Shown here piece after piece: positions 48,302-57,500 of a DNA stretch of 64,000 nucleotides. The stretch is from Pseudomonadota bacterium (GTDB lineage: Bacteria; Pseudomonadota; Gammaproteobacteria; Pseudomonadales; Pseudohongiellaceae), in contig JAQBSZ010000012.1 in assembly GCA_027623555.1 (NCBI GenBank), positions 41,507 through 105,506 of the forward strand. The letters run 5' to 3'. Position 1 is the stretch's first letter. The number at the start of each line of letters is the position of its first letter. Position numbers and translations under genes: made by a program. The notes beneath the pieces are model-generated. The model did not search any database, was not told the DNA's origin, and saw nothing but the letters and a program-made list of their open reading frames with translations.

Positions 48302-49006
48302 CTATTTTAGTTCTTCCTTGCCTTCGGCAAAATCCTTGAGGATTTTCAGGTCCTGCACCAGTAAACAGGCCGGGCCGTCACGTTTAACTATCTGCCGGTT
48401 TTGTAAAGTCTGAAATACCCGGGTAACGGTTTCCCGGGAGACATTTAGCATGATGGCGATTTCCATATGGGTTGGCGGGTTGGTAATTTGCGAATGCGGT
48501 CGATTTTTCTTGTCCTTATCCGGCACTAAAGACCAGAGCTGATAACAGACCCGTTGGGCGATATTAGGCAAGCCGAGCAGCGAGCGTTGAAAAGTCATCT
48601 GCCGGACTCGGGCTGCCAGGCGTGAACCGACCTCGTCCACCATACTGGGAGTTCTTAACATGATTTCCCGAATCCCATCCACAGGCACAAACACGGTAAC
48701 AACTGTGGTTAGCGCAATGACGAATTCGGGTTGCGGACCCCGGTCAAACAGACCCAGTTCCCCGCAGAAATTGCCGGGCTCCACAAAGTACAGGCCCACC
48801 TCCCGGCCATCGATGGTAAAGTCCACGCCCTGCAGGCGGCCCTCAAACAGGAAACAGATGTGCTCCACCCTTTCACCAGCACTGAGCACGATGCCGCGGC
48901 GGGAAAATTTACGCAGTTCCGACTTCTGTGCCAGATCCCGCAAAATGTCCGGAGACAGGGGCTTGAGGATTGGAAAAGAACTTAACAGCTCGGGAGATAC
49001 CACCAT
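48302..49006 (-). CDS. Crp/Fnr family transcriptional regulator
   Basis: This 234-residue protein (from ATG 49006; a TTG one codon earlier is possible) has a cyclic-nucleotide-binding fold (about 10-125), a dimerisation helix and a winged helix-turn-helix (PTHMEIAIMLNVSRETVTRV). The recognition helix keeps the R-E-T-V-x-R residues of E. coli Crp that read TGTGA. In the effector pocket GELGLF is kept, but the Arg82-Ser83 pair that grips cAMP phosphate is replaced by Pro-Glu (GPQPEFV). No Fe-S cysteine cluster as in Fnr is seen. It may bind another ligand (as Clp of Xanthomonas binds cyclic di-GMP) or none. It sits between exporter and fecR operons. Confidence 0.93.
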   Translation of the reverse strand: MVVSPELLSSFPILKPLSPDILRDLAQKSELRKFSRRGIVLSAGERVEHICFLFEGRLQGVDFTIDGREVGLYFVEPGNFCGELGLFDRGPQPEFVIALTTVVTVFVPVDGIREIMLRTPSMVDEVGSRLAARVRQMTFQRSLLGLPNIAQRVCYQLWSLVPDKDKKNRPHSQITNPPTHMEIAIMLNVSRETVTRVFQTLQNRQIVKRDGPACLLVQDLKILKDFAEGKEELK

Positions 49007-49071
49007 CAATTCATTGCCTTGGGATTACGGCTGAGACAGCCCTGATGGAGGCTGGCCCGGCATTATAAGTG

Positions 49072-49145
49072 CTTGAATCAGATAAGCAAAAGCGAGTATC
49101 TTGAATCAAAACGAGAATCTTGAATCAAAGCGAGTATCTTGAATC
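49072..49145. repeat. 19-bp tandem repeats between crp and fecR
   Basis: The unit CGAGTATCTTGAATCAAAA occurs three times in tandem (49093, 49112, 49131) with one or two changes, preceded by a degenerate partial copy (CTTGAATCA at 49072). The array ends three bases before the Crp-like site. It may be an extra regulator-binding array or a slippage repeat. Confidence 0.85.
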
Positions 49146-49147
49146 GA

Positions 49148-49163
49148 TGTGATCTGCATCACT
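49148..49163. promoter_or_regulatory. Crp-like site between crp and fecR
   Basis: TGTGATCTGCATCACT matches Crp TGTGA-N6-TCACA at all but the last base. Reading toward fecR, a TACTTT -10-like box lies 21 bases later (49185-49190), placing the site at about -41.5, the class II activator position. It lies about 142 bases upstream of the crp start, so the site could also control crp itself. Confidence 0.75.
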
Positions 49164-49184
49164 CGCCCTTCAGCAGCGCTAGGT

Positions 49185-49190
49185 TACTTT
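49185..49190 (+). promoter_or_regulatory. candidate -10 box of the fecR operon
   Basis: TACTTT lies exactly 21 bases after the Crp-like site, the same spacing as in the S-layer promoter. There is no recognisable -35, as expected for a Crp-dependent class II promoter. The leader would be about 93 bases. Confidence 0.45.
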
Positions 49191-49289
49191 ATTTTTAATT
49201 GAAACTGGGAGAAATGGGCGCACTATAGCTCCACCTCGCTGGGTGAAGTATTCCAGGCTCAGCCACCAACAGAGTCTCTTTACAAGGCC

Positions 49290-50732
49290 ATGAACACACA
49301 GTTACTCGTCAATTACCTTAAATTCCTTAGCAAACGCCTGCCTCCTTGCCTTGCGGTCATGGTTTTACTGTGGCCGATGTTCAGCAGCGCGGAAGAACCT
49401 GAAGAACGTGACACAGCCTCTGCGATGGGTCATCTACAACAAGTCGGCGAGGTTAGCCTGGTGTTGGGCCGAGCTTCGTTGCAGCGTGGTAAAGGGGCGC
49501 GCTTGCCAATCGAGATTGGTTCGGCCATCCGGGTAGCTGATCGAATTCTGACGGAAGCCAATGGTCACGTGCACATCCGCTTCGTGGATAATGCCCTGGT
49601 CAGCGTGCGACCCGACAGCAGCCTGGAAATTGTGAGCTATGACTTCAATGTCAGGCAACCCGCGCTTTCCTCGGTGAAGTTCAACCTCGAGGGAGGGGTA
49701 ACGCGTTCGATCTCGGGATCTGCTGCCAAAGCCGCCCGCGAGCGTTTCAGACTGAATACTCCTATCGCCGCCATCGGTGTGCGGGGCACGGACTTCGTAG
49801 TCAGTGCCACCGAAACAACAGTAAGAGCGCTGGTCAATGAAGGCGTAATTGTCCTGGCACCTTTTTCCAGTGAGTGTACGGCCGAGGCTTTCGGGCCCTG
49901 CACGGTAAATGCAGTGGAACTCACCGACAGCACGTTGCAGCTAATAGAGTTCGACGAAAACACGCCTGCCCCGCGCCTGTTACCGGCTCCCCATGAACGG
50001 GATCCCAACAGCATGCGCGATGAGGTGCAATTGGCGATCGCCAATTCCGAGGACGATGGGGAAGACAAGACGGTCAGTAACGAGGTGTACCTGGAAGGTG
50101 TTACCACTACCCGGGTTACTGCCGAAGCGGCAAGCGTCAAGACCCCGACCAGGATTCCAGTCGTCGCCCCTGCACCGGCCATTGAAATAATTCCCGATTT
50201 CACGCCGCCCGCTCCTGTGGCCACTCAAGATCTCACTGGGCGACAATTAGTATGGGGTCGTTGGGCGAATGGCCAGGGCGATCTGGAGCGCATCACCCTT
50301 TCTTATGCTGAAGCGCGCACAGGACGCGAAGTATCCATCGGTAATTCCGACTACTTGCTGTTCCGCCCTGATCTTGGCAGTAAAAATGTGGACGCGGGTT
50401 TGGGCGTGGTCAGTTTTGGTCTGAGTAGCGCACAAGCCTTCTACCATTCTGGCAGTGGTGTGGTTGCCATGCAGGTTCGCGATGGCAGCCTGGATATCGA
50501 TTTCGATACGAACAAATTTGCCACTGCCCTGTTTCTCAACCACGATCTGACTGGGCTTGTCGATTTCAATGCCAGCGGCAGCCTTTTTGACGGCGGCTAT
50601 TTTCACAGTCGCACCGACGGCCAGCGCATTGCAGGGGCAGTCTCCCTGGATGGCAAAGAGGCCGGCTACTTCTTCGAAAAGCAGTTACAGGATGGGGGTA
50701 TCCAGGGAATTACCCTTTGGGATAGTCAGTAG
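49290..50732 (+). CDS. secreted FecR-domain protein
   Basis: The 480-residue protein has an N-terminal hydrophobic export signal (about 18-34, LPPCLAVMVLLWPMFSSAEE), then a FecR domain at about 50-190 (IRVADRILTEANGHVHIRFV, VRPDSSLEIVSYDF, RFRLNTPIAAIGVRGTDFVV). A disordered Pro/Thr-rich linker (about 240-310) leads to a 170-residue C-terminal beta-rich domain that I do not recognise. It is not next to an iron receptor or sigma factor gene, so it is not classical FecR. It ends 2 bases before the CHASE2 cyclase gene, and FecR/CHASE2 pairs are known from other bacteria; they probably sense the envelope together. Confidence 0.85.
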   Translation: MNTQLLVNYLKFLSKRLPPCLAVMVLLWPMFSSAEEPEERDTASAMGHLQQVGEVSLVLGRASLQRGKGARLPIEIGSAIRVADRILTEANGHVHIRFVDNALVSVRPDSSLEIVSYDFNVRQPALSSVKFNLEGGVTRSISGSAAKAARERFRLNTPIAAIGVRGTDFVVSATETTVRALVNEGVIVLAPFSSECTAEAFGPCTVNAVELTDSTLQLIEFDENTPAPRLLPAPHERDPNSMRDEVQLAIANSEDDGEDKTVSNEVYLEGVTTTRVTAEAASVKTPTRIPVVAPAPAIEIIPDFTPPAPVATQDLTGRQLVWGRWANGQGDLERITLSYAEARTGREVSIGNSDYLLFRPDLGSKNVDAGLGVVSFGLSSAQAFYHSGSGVVAMQVRDGSLDIDFDTNKFATALFLNHDLTGLVDFNASGSLFDGGYFHSRTDGQRIAGAVSLDGKEAGYFFEKQLQDGGIQGITLWDSQ

Positions 50733-50734
50733 TC

Positions 50735-52726
50735 ATGCCTGAACAATCAACCGATTCTGGAGAACACAATCCCCTTTTATGGGTGCTGAACCTGTCACCC
50801 AAAGCAGGGCGCCTTGCTATGCTGGCGGCAGCCCTGGTGGTGGCGCTACTGCTCAATCTTGCCTTCAGTTCTGGTCTGACTACTTTACAGGAACGCCTGG
50901 GAGCACTGGGCTGGACCTGGTTCTCTGATGAGACCGTCGAGCAGCGCATAACCCTGGTAACCGTCGACGAAAAAAGCCTGGCTGAACTCGGTGCCTGGCC
51001 CTGGTCAAGAGATGTGATGGCGGCGCTGACCAGAGCCATCGATGCCGCAGGGGCACAGCTGCAACTGCATGACATTGTCTATACCGAAGCGCGAGCCGGC
51101 GATGCGGAATTCGCCCTGGCGTTGGAAAATGCCCGCGGCAGCGTACTCGCCCAGGTACCTGTGCTGCAGTCCAACCAGGTTGTGCAGTCCGGACAGATCA
51201 CTCACCCTCTCTCGGGAATAACCTGCTCCGGATCGGGACAGCTACCCAGTACGCCGAATTTCCTGGCGCCAAACAGCCGGTTCGCCGCGATACCCAAGGG
51301 CCATATCACCCCGATCATTTCCAGTGACGGCGCCGTGCGCAAGACCCCTGCGGTGATTTGTGTGAATGGACAGGCCTATCCCGCCCTGGCGCTTACCTCG
51401 CTGTTGCAGGCAACCGGCAGCGAGCAATGGGCCGCCTCATTACAAGCCGGAGATTCACTGTTTGGGCCGGCGCAAACGCTAAACCTGCTCGCCTATCCTG
51501 GCCTGGATGTGCCACTGGATGCGGAGGGCAACATTCGTATTTCCTTTACTAAGCATCCTTCCAGCTACCAGGCTGTCTCCGCCGTGGATGTGCTTAACGG
51601 CAACTTCGATGCCGGGCTCCTCGACCGAGCCTGGGTGTTAGTAGGCGCCACGGCCTTCGGCATGGGCGACATCGTACCGACTCCTTACAATGGAGCGACA
51701 GCGGGAGTAGAGCTGCAGGCCAGATTGCTTGGCAGCTTGTTGGATGTGAGCATTCCCTACACACCAAGGGCCGCGACCGGATTGCTGGGATTGTTGAGCC
51801 TGTTAGCCGCCATTGCCCTGTTTGGCCTGGCTGGCAGGGACGGGCGCGGGTCCGCCTATGGCCTACCTGCCGCGGCTCTCCTCTTACCTGTGGCTGCACT
51901 GTTGCTGCATATTCAGTTATTAAACAGCATGGGCCTGTGGCTGGGCTGGGTATTTCCCGCCCTGTATAGCCTGCTGGCTGCCAGCTTTCTGTTACTTCTG
52001 GAACAGGGTCGAGTACGCGCCGAACGCACCCGGGTGTTCGGCAACCTCAGCAGTTATCTGCCCAGCGACATTGCCCGGGAAATTGCCTACAGCCTGCCGA
52101 GTTCCAGCATCAATGCCCGGCGCACGCAAGTGACCTTACTGAGCGCAGATCTCAGAAATTTCTCAGCATTTGGCGAGTCACAACCGGCGGAAGAGTCGGC
52201 CGCCATGTTGCATTTCTTCTTCACCCAGGCAACCCGCGTCATCGAACAGCACGGTGGCCGGGTGCATGAATTCAGGGGTGACGGGCTGCTGGCGGTTTGG
52301 GATGGACACGACAAAAGGGCCGCCCAACAGGCCCTGCTTGCTGGCAAGGCATTGCAGGCCGCCATGGACCGGGATCTGTTACCGGATTACGCGCCCGATG
52401 GGCTGCAACCGCTGGCATTGGGCATTGGTATCGAGCAGGGTCCGGTGCTGATTGGTTCAATCGGTCCGGCACATCGCCGCAGTCATGCCTTGCTTGGAGA
52501 CACGGTGACCATTGTCCTGCGTATCCAGGAGCTGACGGCGGAACTGGCCCAACCCATTCTGATTGGCACTTGCGCGGCACGACAACTGGATGGCCAGCAA
52601 CTGGAATCCCAGGGCAGCTATCTGTTGAGTGGCCTGCGCACGCCGCATACCCTGTTTGCACCAGCCTACGAGAAAGCCCAGGTCAGCCAGCCTGACTTGA
52701 AAGTGGTTGCCGGCGGGCGCGAGTAA
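50735..52726 (+). CDS. CHASE2 sensor with class III adenylate/guanylate cyclase-like domain
   Basis: The 663-residue protein has a membrane helix (about 30-48), an extracytoplasmic CHASE2 domain (about 65-340: TLVTVDEKSLAELGAWPWSR, GATAFGMGDIVPTPYNGATA), three more helices (about 345-430) and a cyclase homology domain (about 465-640). Both metal-binding Asp are present (D472 in LLSADLRNF, D516 in RGDGLLAVW). The base-selecting Lys is Glu512, the partner Asp is Ser583, and the transition-state Asn is Thr592; Arg596 is kept. Activity and product are therefore doubtful. It is in the fecR operon, beside a Crp-type regulator. Confidence 0.9.
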   Translation: MPEQSTDSGEHNPLLWVLNLSPKAGRLAMLAAALVVALLLNLAFSSGLTTLQERLGALGWTWFSDETVEQRITLVTVDEKSLAELGAWPWSRDVMAALTRAIDAAGAQLQLHDIVYTEARAGDAEFALALENARGSVLAQVPVLQSNQVVQSGQITHPLSGITCSGSGQLPSTPNFLAPNSRFAAIPKGHITPIISSDGAVRKTPAVICVNGQAYPALALTSLLQATGSEQWAASLQAGDSLFGPAQTLNLLAYPGLDVPLDAEGNIRISFTKHPSSYQAVSAVDVLNGNFDAGLLDRAWVLVGATAFGMGDIVPTPYNGATAGVELQARLLGSLLDVSIPYTPRAATGLLGLLSLLAAIALFGLAGRDGRGSAYGLPAAALLLPVAALLLHIQLLNSMGLWLGWVFPALYSLLAASFLLLLEQGRVRAERTRVFGNLSSYLPSDIAREIAYSLPSSSINARRTQVTLLSADLRNFSAFGESQPAEESAAMLHFFFTQATRVIEQHGGRVHEFRGDGLLAVWDGHDKRAAQQALLAGKALQAAMDRDLLPDYAPDGLQPLALGIGIEQGPVLIGSIGPAHRRSHALLGDTVTIVLRIQELTAELAQPILIGTCAARQLDGQQLESQGSYLLSGLRTPHTLFAPAYEKAQVSQPDLKVVAGGRE

Positions 52727-52790
52727 TCCAGGCAAGCTCTCAACACCCCCTTTGTTGCACCTTCAGGAGCGATTCAACATAATCGCCTCC

Positions 52791-54224
52791 ATGCCCACAA
52801 CCCAGTCTCTGCTTGCATTTCACCGAGTTGTAACCAGTGTAGTACTAGCGATGCCAAGTCAGACCTGCCGCCTGTTACTTCCTGTTTGCTTCAGCACATT
52901 TGTCTTTACCGGTTCCGCTGCCGCCCAGAGCTGTCCAGAGCTTGTTTCCTACTATCCTGGAGAATCTCCCAACTGGCCCGAGTTGGCCGCCGATCTTGCC
53001 AGTGTTATGCCGCAATGCCTTGATTCTTCGGAGTTTTTTGCGCTTCTCGGTGCCGCCCAGTTAAACAGTGGATTGCGGGCGCAGGCCTTCGAATCCCTGG
53101 AGCGAGCGCTGCTGCTGAATCCGGATAACGGTGCCGCCATGGTGGATTATGCCCAGGCTCTGTACCAGGAAGGGCAGCTGTTTACGGCCATGGAACTCAA
53201 TGCCCAATTGCTGCAGCGAGAAGATTTACCAACCGGGCTCGAGTCAATGTTGCAGGCACGGCAGCAGCAATGGCAGTCCATGACGCGTCAGACCTCGTTC
53301 CAGGGCGACCTGATGCTGGGTTACGATGACAACCTCAATGGTGCGCCTGATCCCAGCCAGATCACGCTTACCCTGTCCGGGGAGTCGGTGTTGCTGGCCC
53401 TCAATCCCGAATTCAGGCCAGTCAGTGGACCCTACCTGAACATTGGGCTGGGAGCCCGGCATCGGCAGCTCATGCCAGAACATCAACAAAGCTGGAGTGC
53501 CCAGCTGCGCGGCCGCATCAGCGAAGACACGGACTCGGACCTGCTGCAACTGGATGGGCGCTACGCATTTATCCGCCCGCGGCGCGATCGAAGCTGGCAA
53601 GTAGACGGTGCTGTTCGCAACCTGTTCTTCGGCGGTTCAGCGCTGTTCACGGCCTCGGAAGTTCGAGCCCGCTACAGCACCGCTAGCGCGTTCGCCTGTA
53701 AGCCCTATTACGACCTTATTCTGCAGCACCAGTTATTTCACGACCAGAGTCACCTCAATGCCCTGGACAGCCGGGCCAGCGTCGGCCTGAGCTGCCCCCT
53801 GAATGGTTCCCTCACTGGCTTGATCAGTGATGTCACCGGTCTGTCCGGCGGTGCGCAACGCCTTAACCTGGAGCTGGGTGCACTTAACAGCCAGGCTATC
53901 AAGACGACCCGGCCCGGGGGGGACCGGCAGGGCTGGCAATTCACCGCCGATTGGGAATACCGCTTCTCGATGGGGACCTTTCGCGCCTTGCTGAATCACA
54001 CCGAGCTGGATGACAGGAAGACCTACAGCCCCCTGCTTATCAATGGCGCAGAACGTTGGCTGAAACGCAGCTATGTCCTGTTTCAGTACCGGCAACCCAT
54101 TGATTTTTATGGAAATACTGCCGATTTAGTAGTCAACCTCTATCGCCAGCGCCAGCGCAGTAATATCGAGCTGTTCGAGACCAATGACTCCACGTTCGAG
54201 ATTGGCCTCAGTTTTGCTTTCTAA
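52791..54224 (+). CDS. outer membrane protein with TPR-like N-domain and beta-barrel
   Basis: From ATG 52791 the protein has 477 residues; ATG 52851 gives a neater signal peptide (MPSQTCRLLLPVCFSTFVF ... GSAAAQS). The N-terminal part (about 55-185) has TPR-like helices (LNSGLRAQAFESLERALLLN, MVDYAQALYQEGQLFTAMEL). The C-terminal 290 residues alternate as a beta-barrel (DLMLGYDDNLNGAPD ...) and end in FEIGLSFAF, the terminal aromatic that marks outer membrane proteins. It follows the cyclase in the fecR operon. It may help assemble or anchor the surface protein. The general build resembles Slam-like proteins, but I cannot assign it. Confidence 0.82.
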   Translation: MPTTQSLLAFHRVVTSVVLAMPSQTCRLLLPVCFSTFVFTGSAAAQSCPELVSYYPGESPNWPELAADLASVMPQCLDSSEFFALLGAAQLNSGLRAQAFESLERALLLNPDNGAAMVDYAQALYQEGQLFTAMELNAQLLQREDLPTGLESMLQARQQQWQSMTRQTSFQGDLMLGYDDNLNGAPDPSQITLTLSGESVLLALNPEFRPVSGPYLNIGLGARHRQLMPEHQQSWSAQLRGRISEDTDSDLLQLDGRYAFIRPRRDRSWQVDGAVRNLFFGGSALFTASEVRARYSTASAFACKPYYDLILQHQLFHDQSHLNALDSRASVGLSCPLNGSLTGLISDVTGLSGGAQRLNLELGALNSQAIKTTRPGGDRQGWQFTADWEYRFSMGTFRALLNHTELDDRKTYSPLLINGAERWLKRSYVLFQYRQPIDFYGNTADLVVNLYRQRQRSNIELFETNDSTFEIGLSFAF

Positions 54225-54244
54225 TCTGCTTAAAATTTGACCAA

Positions 54245-54266
54245 TCCCGGCGGAAAAAATCCGGGA
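54245..54266. other. short stem-loop after the barrel gene
   Basis: TCCCGG and CCGGGA are separated by a 10-base A-rich loop, 20 bases after the stop. There is no T-run, so it is a weak terminator or mRNA-end structure. Confidence 0.4.
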
Positions 54267-54426
54267 AAATGAGTAAGTTAGCGGCATTCTCGAGCCTGAT
54301 AAATCTCCCTCCAGACGTTGTCATGAGGCTTCAGAAAATGTAACATCCGGCCGATATCTGCTTGCGGTTGTTAGACAGGTGGCCCAAGTTTGATGTGGAC
54401 AGCGTTAACAAGGCTTTTCCTTTTCG

Positions 54427-54442
54427 TGTGATTCTAGTCACA
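54427..54442. promoter_or_regulatory. perfect Crp consensus site upstream of the S-layer gene
   Basis: TGTGATTCTAGTCACA has both half sites of the Crp consensus TGTGA-N6-TCACA without mismatch. It is 21 bases before the TATGCT -10 box, so it would be centred at -41.5. It is 117 bases upstream of the S-layer ATG. Confidence 0.85.
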
Positions 54443-54463
54443 AGCAACGGATAGAGCCTTGTT

Positions 54464-54469
54464 TATGCT
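54464..54469 (+). promoter_or_regulatory. candidate -10 box of the S-layer gene
   Basis: TATGCT lies 21 bases after the Crp-like site, with no good -35, as in class II Crp promoters. The predicted leader is about 83 bases and ends in the ribosome site AAGGAG at 54542-54547, 11 bases before the ATG. Confidence 0.6.
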
Positions 54470-54558
54470 TGTTACTTCGATGATGGGGTCAATTGCGCAA
54501 AGACTGGCCACAATCGGAAACAACTATTTGAAATCGATCTCAAGGAGCTTAAAAAGAA

Positions 54559-57500
54559 ATGGCAATTACAGCTGAAACTCGTACGGAACTCGTCGGGCTG
54601 GTGGTGGGCATGTTTGGTGCCGCTCCAGGCGCGAGCGTTCTGGCGGAATTAACTACGTCGATAGAAGGCGGCCAAACGGTGGCAAGCCTGGCAGACATTC
54701 TGGGAGCTTCCAGTGTCTTCACGGCGGAATATCCGAATTTCCTCACGAACGAGGAGTTTGCAACAAACTATTTAACCGCCGTTCTCGGCACCACTGTCTC
54801 GCAGGAAATTATGGATGCGGCGATTGTGATTGCGACTGCCGAGCTCAATGGTGGTCTGGGCCGTGGCGCTCTGGTGTTCCTGGTCATTGATTTTCTGGCC
54901 ACTGTTGATGAAGCCGATCCTGACCTGGGCACGGCCGCCACTGCCTTTAATAACCAGGTTGAAGTGGCTGAGTACTACTCAGTAACACTGAACCTCAGTG
55001 GCAGCACACTGGCAGAACTGCAAGCGGTTGTCGAAAATGTCGACAGTACTGATGCGTCCGCTGCCAATACAGCCGCTGCCGCAGCGATTGCCGCTGCCGA
55101 GGCCGCTATTGCAACTGCAACTGCGGATGATGCTGCTTATACAGCCGCCGTTGCTGCTGATACAGCCGCTGCTGCAACTGCCGCATTGACCGATGCAACC
55201 GCTCTGGGTGCTGCTAGTACTGCCGCTGCCACTGCTGCTACCGACGCTGTGACTGCAAAAACCGCGGCCGATGCTGCCGTGGTTGCTGCGCAAACTGCGC
55301 TTACTGCAGCCATTGCCGGTGGTGATGCGAACACAGTTAGCACCGCAAACGGTACTCTCATCATCAAGCAATCTCAGGCAGCTACTGCTGCTACCACTGT
55401 CACAACAACTGCCGATGCTGCCGCGACCGCACTTGCCGCTGCTACAGCTGCTACAGCTGCTGACACTGCCGCTGCTACTGCCGCTGCCACTTTGGCTACT
55501 GCCACTACTACGGCTCTTGCCTCTGGTGCTGCAGATAACGTTGCCGCTGCTGCTGCTGTTACTGCCGCTGCTGCTGCCGTTACCGCTGCTGCCGTCACTG
55601 CGGTGTATTCCGATGACGTGGTTGCCGCTACTTTTGGACCTATTGCTGCCGGCCTTGTTACATCCGCTGCCGCGACTGGCCAGGCCCTTGCGGCGAATGT
55701 TGCTTATAGCAGCCAGCTCGCAGCCTTCAACACTGCTGACGCGGCCGCTGCTGCTGCATTAACGACTGCACAAGCAGATGCTGCCGCTACTGCTACTGCA
55801 AAGGCTGCAGTAACTTCACTAGCTACAGCCAATGCATATATCGCTGCTGCAGCTACTTCTACTGCATCTGCTGCTACTGCTGCTAGCACTGCTGTAACTG
55901 CAAACACTTCTGCTGGATCTCTGGTAACAGCGGCTGCAGCTACTGCGGCTACTACCGATGATACAAGCGCCGCTGCTGCTGCTGCTGCTTCTGCTACTCG
56001 AGTAACCACAGCCAATGGCCTGGTGACAACAGCTTCTACTGATACGACTGATGCTGCGGCAAATCTACCAATTTTTGCAGCGAAAGCCTTTACGCTCACT
56101 ACTGGTATTGACAGCTTCACTGGTGGCGTCGGCGATGACACTTTCACATCCGTTGTCTCTGCCTCTCTGTCCGGTTTGGACAACCTCAACGGCGGCGCCG
56201 GAGCTGGCGACACGTTGACTATCTCTGATACGGCTGCGATCGCAATTCCTGCAAGTGCCACTGTTCAGAACATTGAAACAGCCAACCTCAACTCTTCGCT
56301 TGCCGTTACAGGTAGCGTTTCGGGCTGGACGGGTTTGACTACAATGAATGTCGGCGCTTCCACGGGTGCCGGCAACATGACCGCTGCAGCGACAACCGAC
56401 GTTAGTTTTGTTAACACCGCAGGTGCCGTAACTGTTACCGGTGGTAAGGACGTTACTGTCACAACGACATCGGGCGCTGTTAGCGTATTGACTGCAGTGG
56501 GTGATGTCACAGCAACTACGACGCTTGCCGCTGTGGCTGTGACGACGACTGGCGGAGCCGTAACGACTACGAACTCTGGAGGCGCCGTGACCGTGACCGG
56601 TACTGGTGCAATTGTTTCCACGTTAACTGCCCAGGCTGCTAATGCGGTAGCAATCAACAGCGGTACAACTGTCAACATAACTACCACTGGACAGACTACA
56701 GGTGTAGTCGGTGTCGGTGCCACAACAGGGTCAACTGGTGCTGTGACCGTTTCAACCACTGGTGACTTTACAGTCGCTTCAGACATTACTTATGGCGCGA
56801 TTACTGTTAGAGGCGGTACTTCTAATACCATTACTACAGCTACTGGTATTACCGCTGCGGAAACTCTTGTCGCTGTAACTGATACTGGCACCGATACCGT
56901 AACAATGAATGCTATTACTGTTACCGGTCTTGCAACCACTACTGACGTTACTATTACGCAGCCTAATGCAGTTGCTCAGACGAATGGTACGGTAGCTGTT
57001 GGTGCGGTAACTGAAACAGCCACGTTTACATTTACCGCACTTGCGGATACCGAGACCACTATTATAGCTGGTCTGACTGTCACAGCCATCGGTGCTCACA
57101 CGGGCGCACAGGTTGCCGCAGCCTTTGCATCGTTAGCCGATGCCGGTACCGGCAATGAAGCGCCAGGACTTACGCTAACTGGTGCTTTGACCGGATACAC
57201 AACGGGCGCTGTTACTGGCACTGCCACTGTTAAGTTTTCCTCTTCAACCGCAGGTCCTATAGGGGGTAGTCTTGCAGCTACAGGGGATGTACAGCCAGCA
57301 GCTACCATGGTCCAAGGCGTTGCTGCAGTCACCGCGGTTACAGGTCTAATTGGTGTCACCGAGGGCGCTATCACCGTCAATGATGCGAGCGCTGCTTCAC
57401 TGACGGCCGCGGGTACTATTACAACGGTTAGCATCAACGAGTTTGGCGCAGGCGCAACGATTAACTCCGGTGCCCTGACTTCATTGACTATCGATGGTAC

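Noticed and set aside
48302..49006. Reading the Crp-type regulator as an Fnr oxygen sensor
   Set aside because: The N-terminal cysteine cluster of Fnr is absent.
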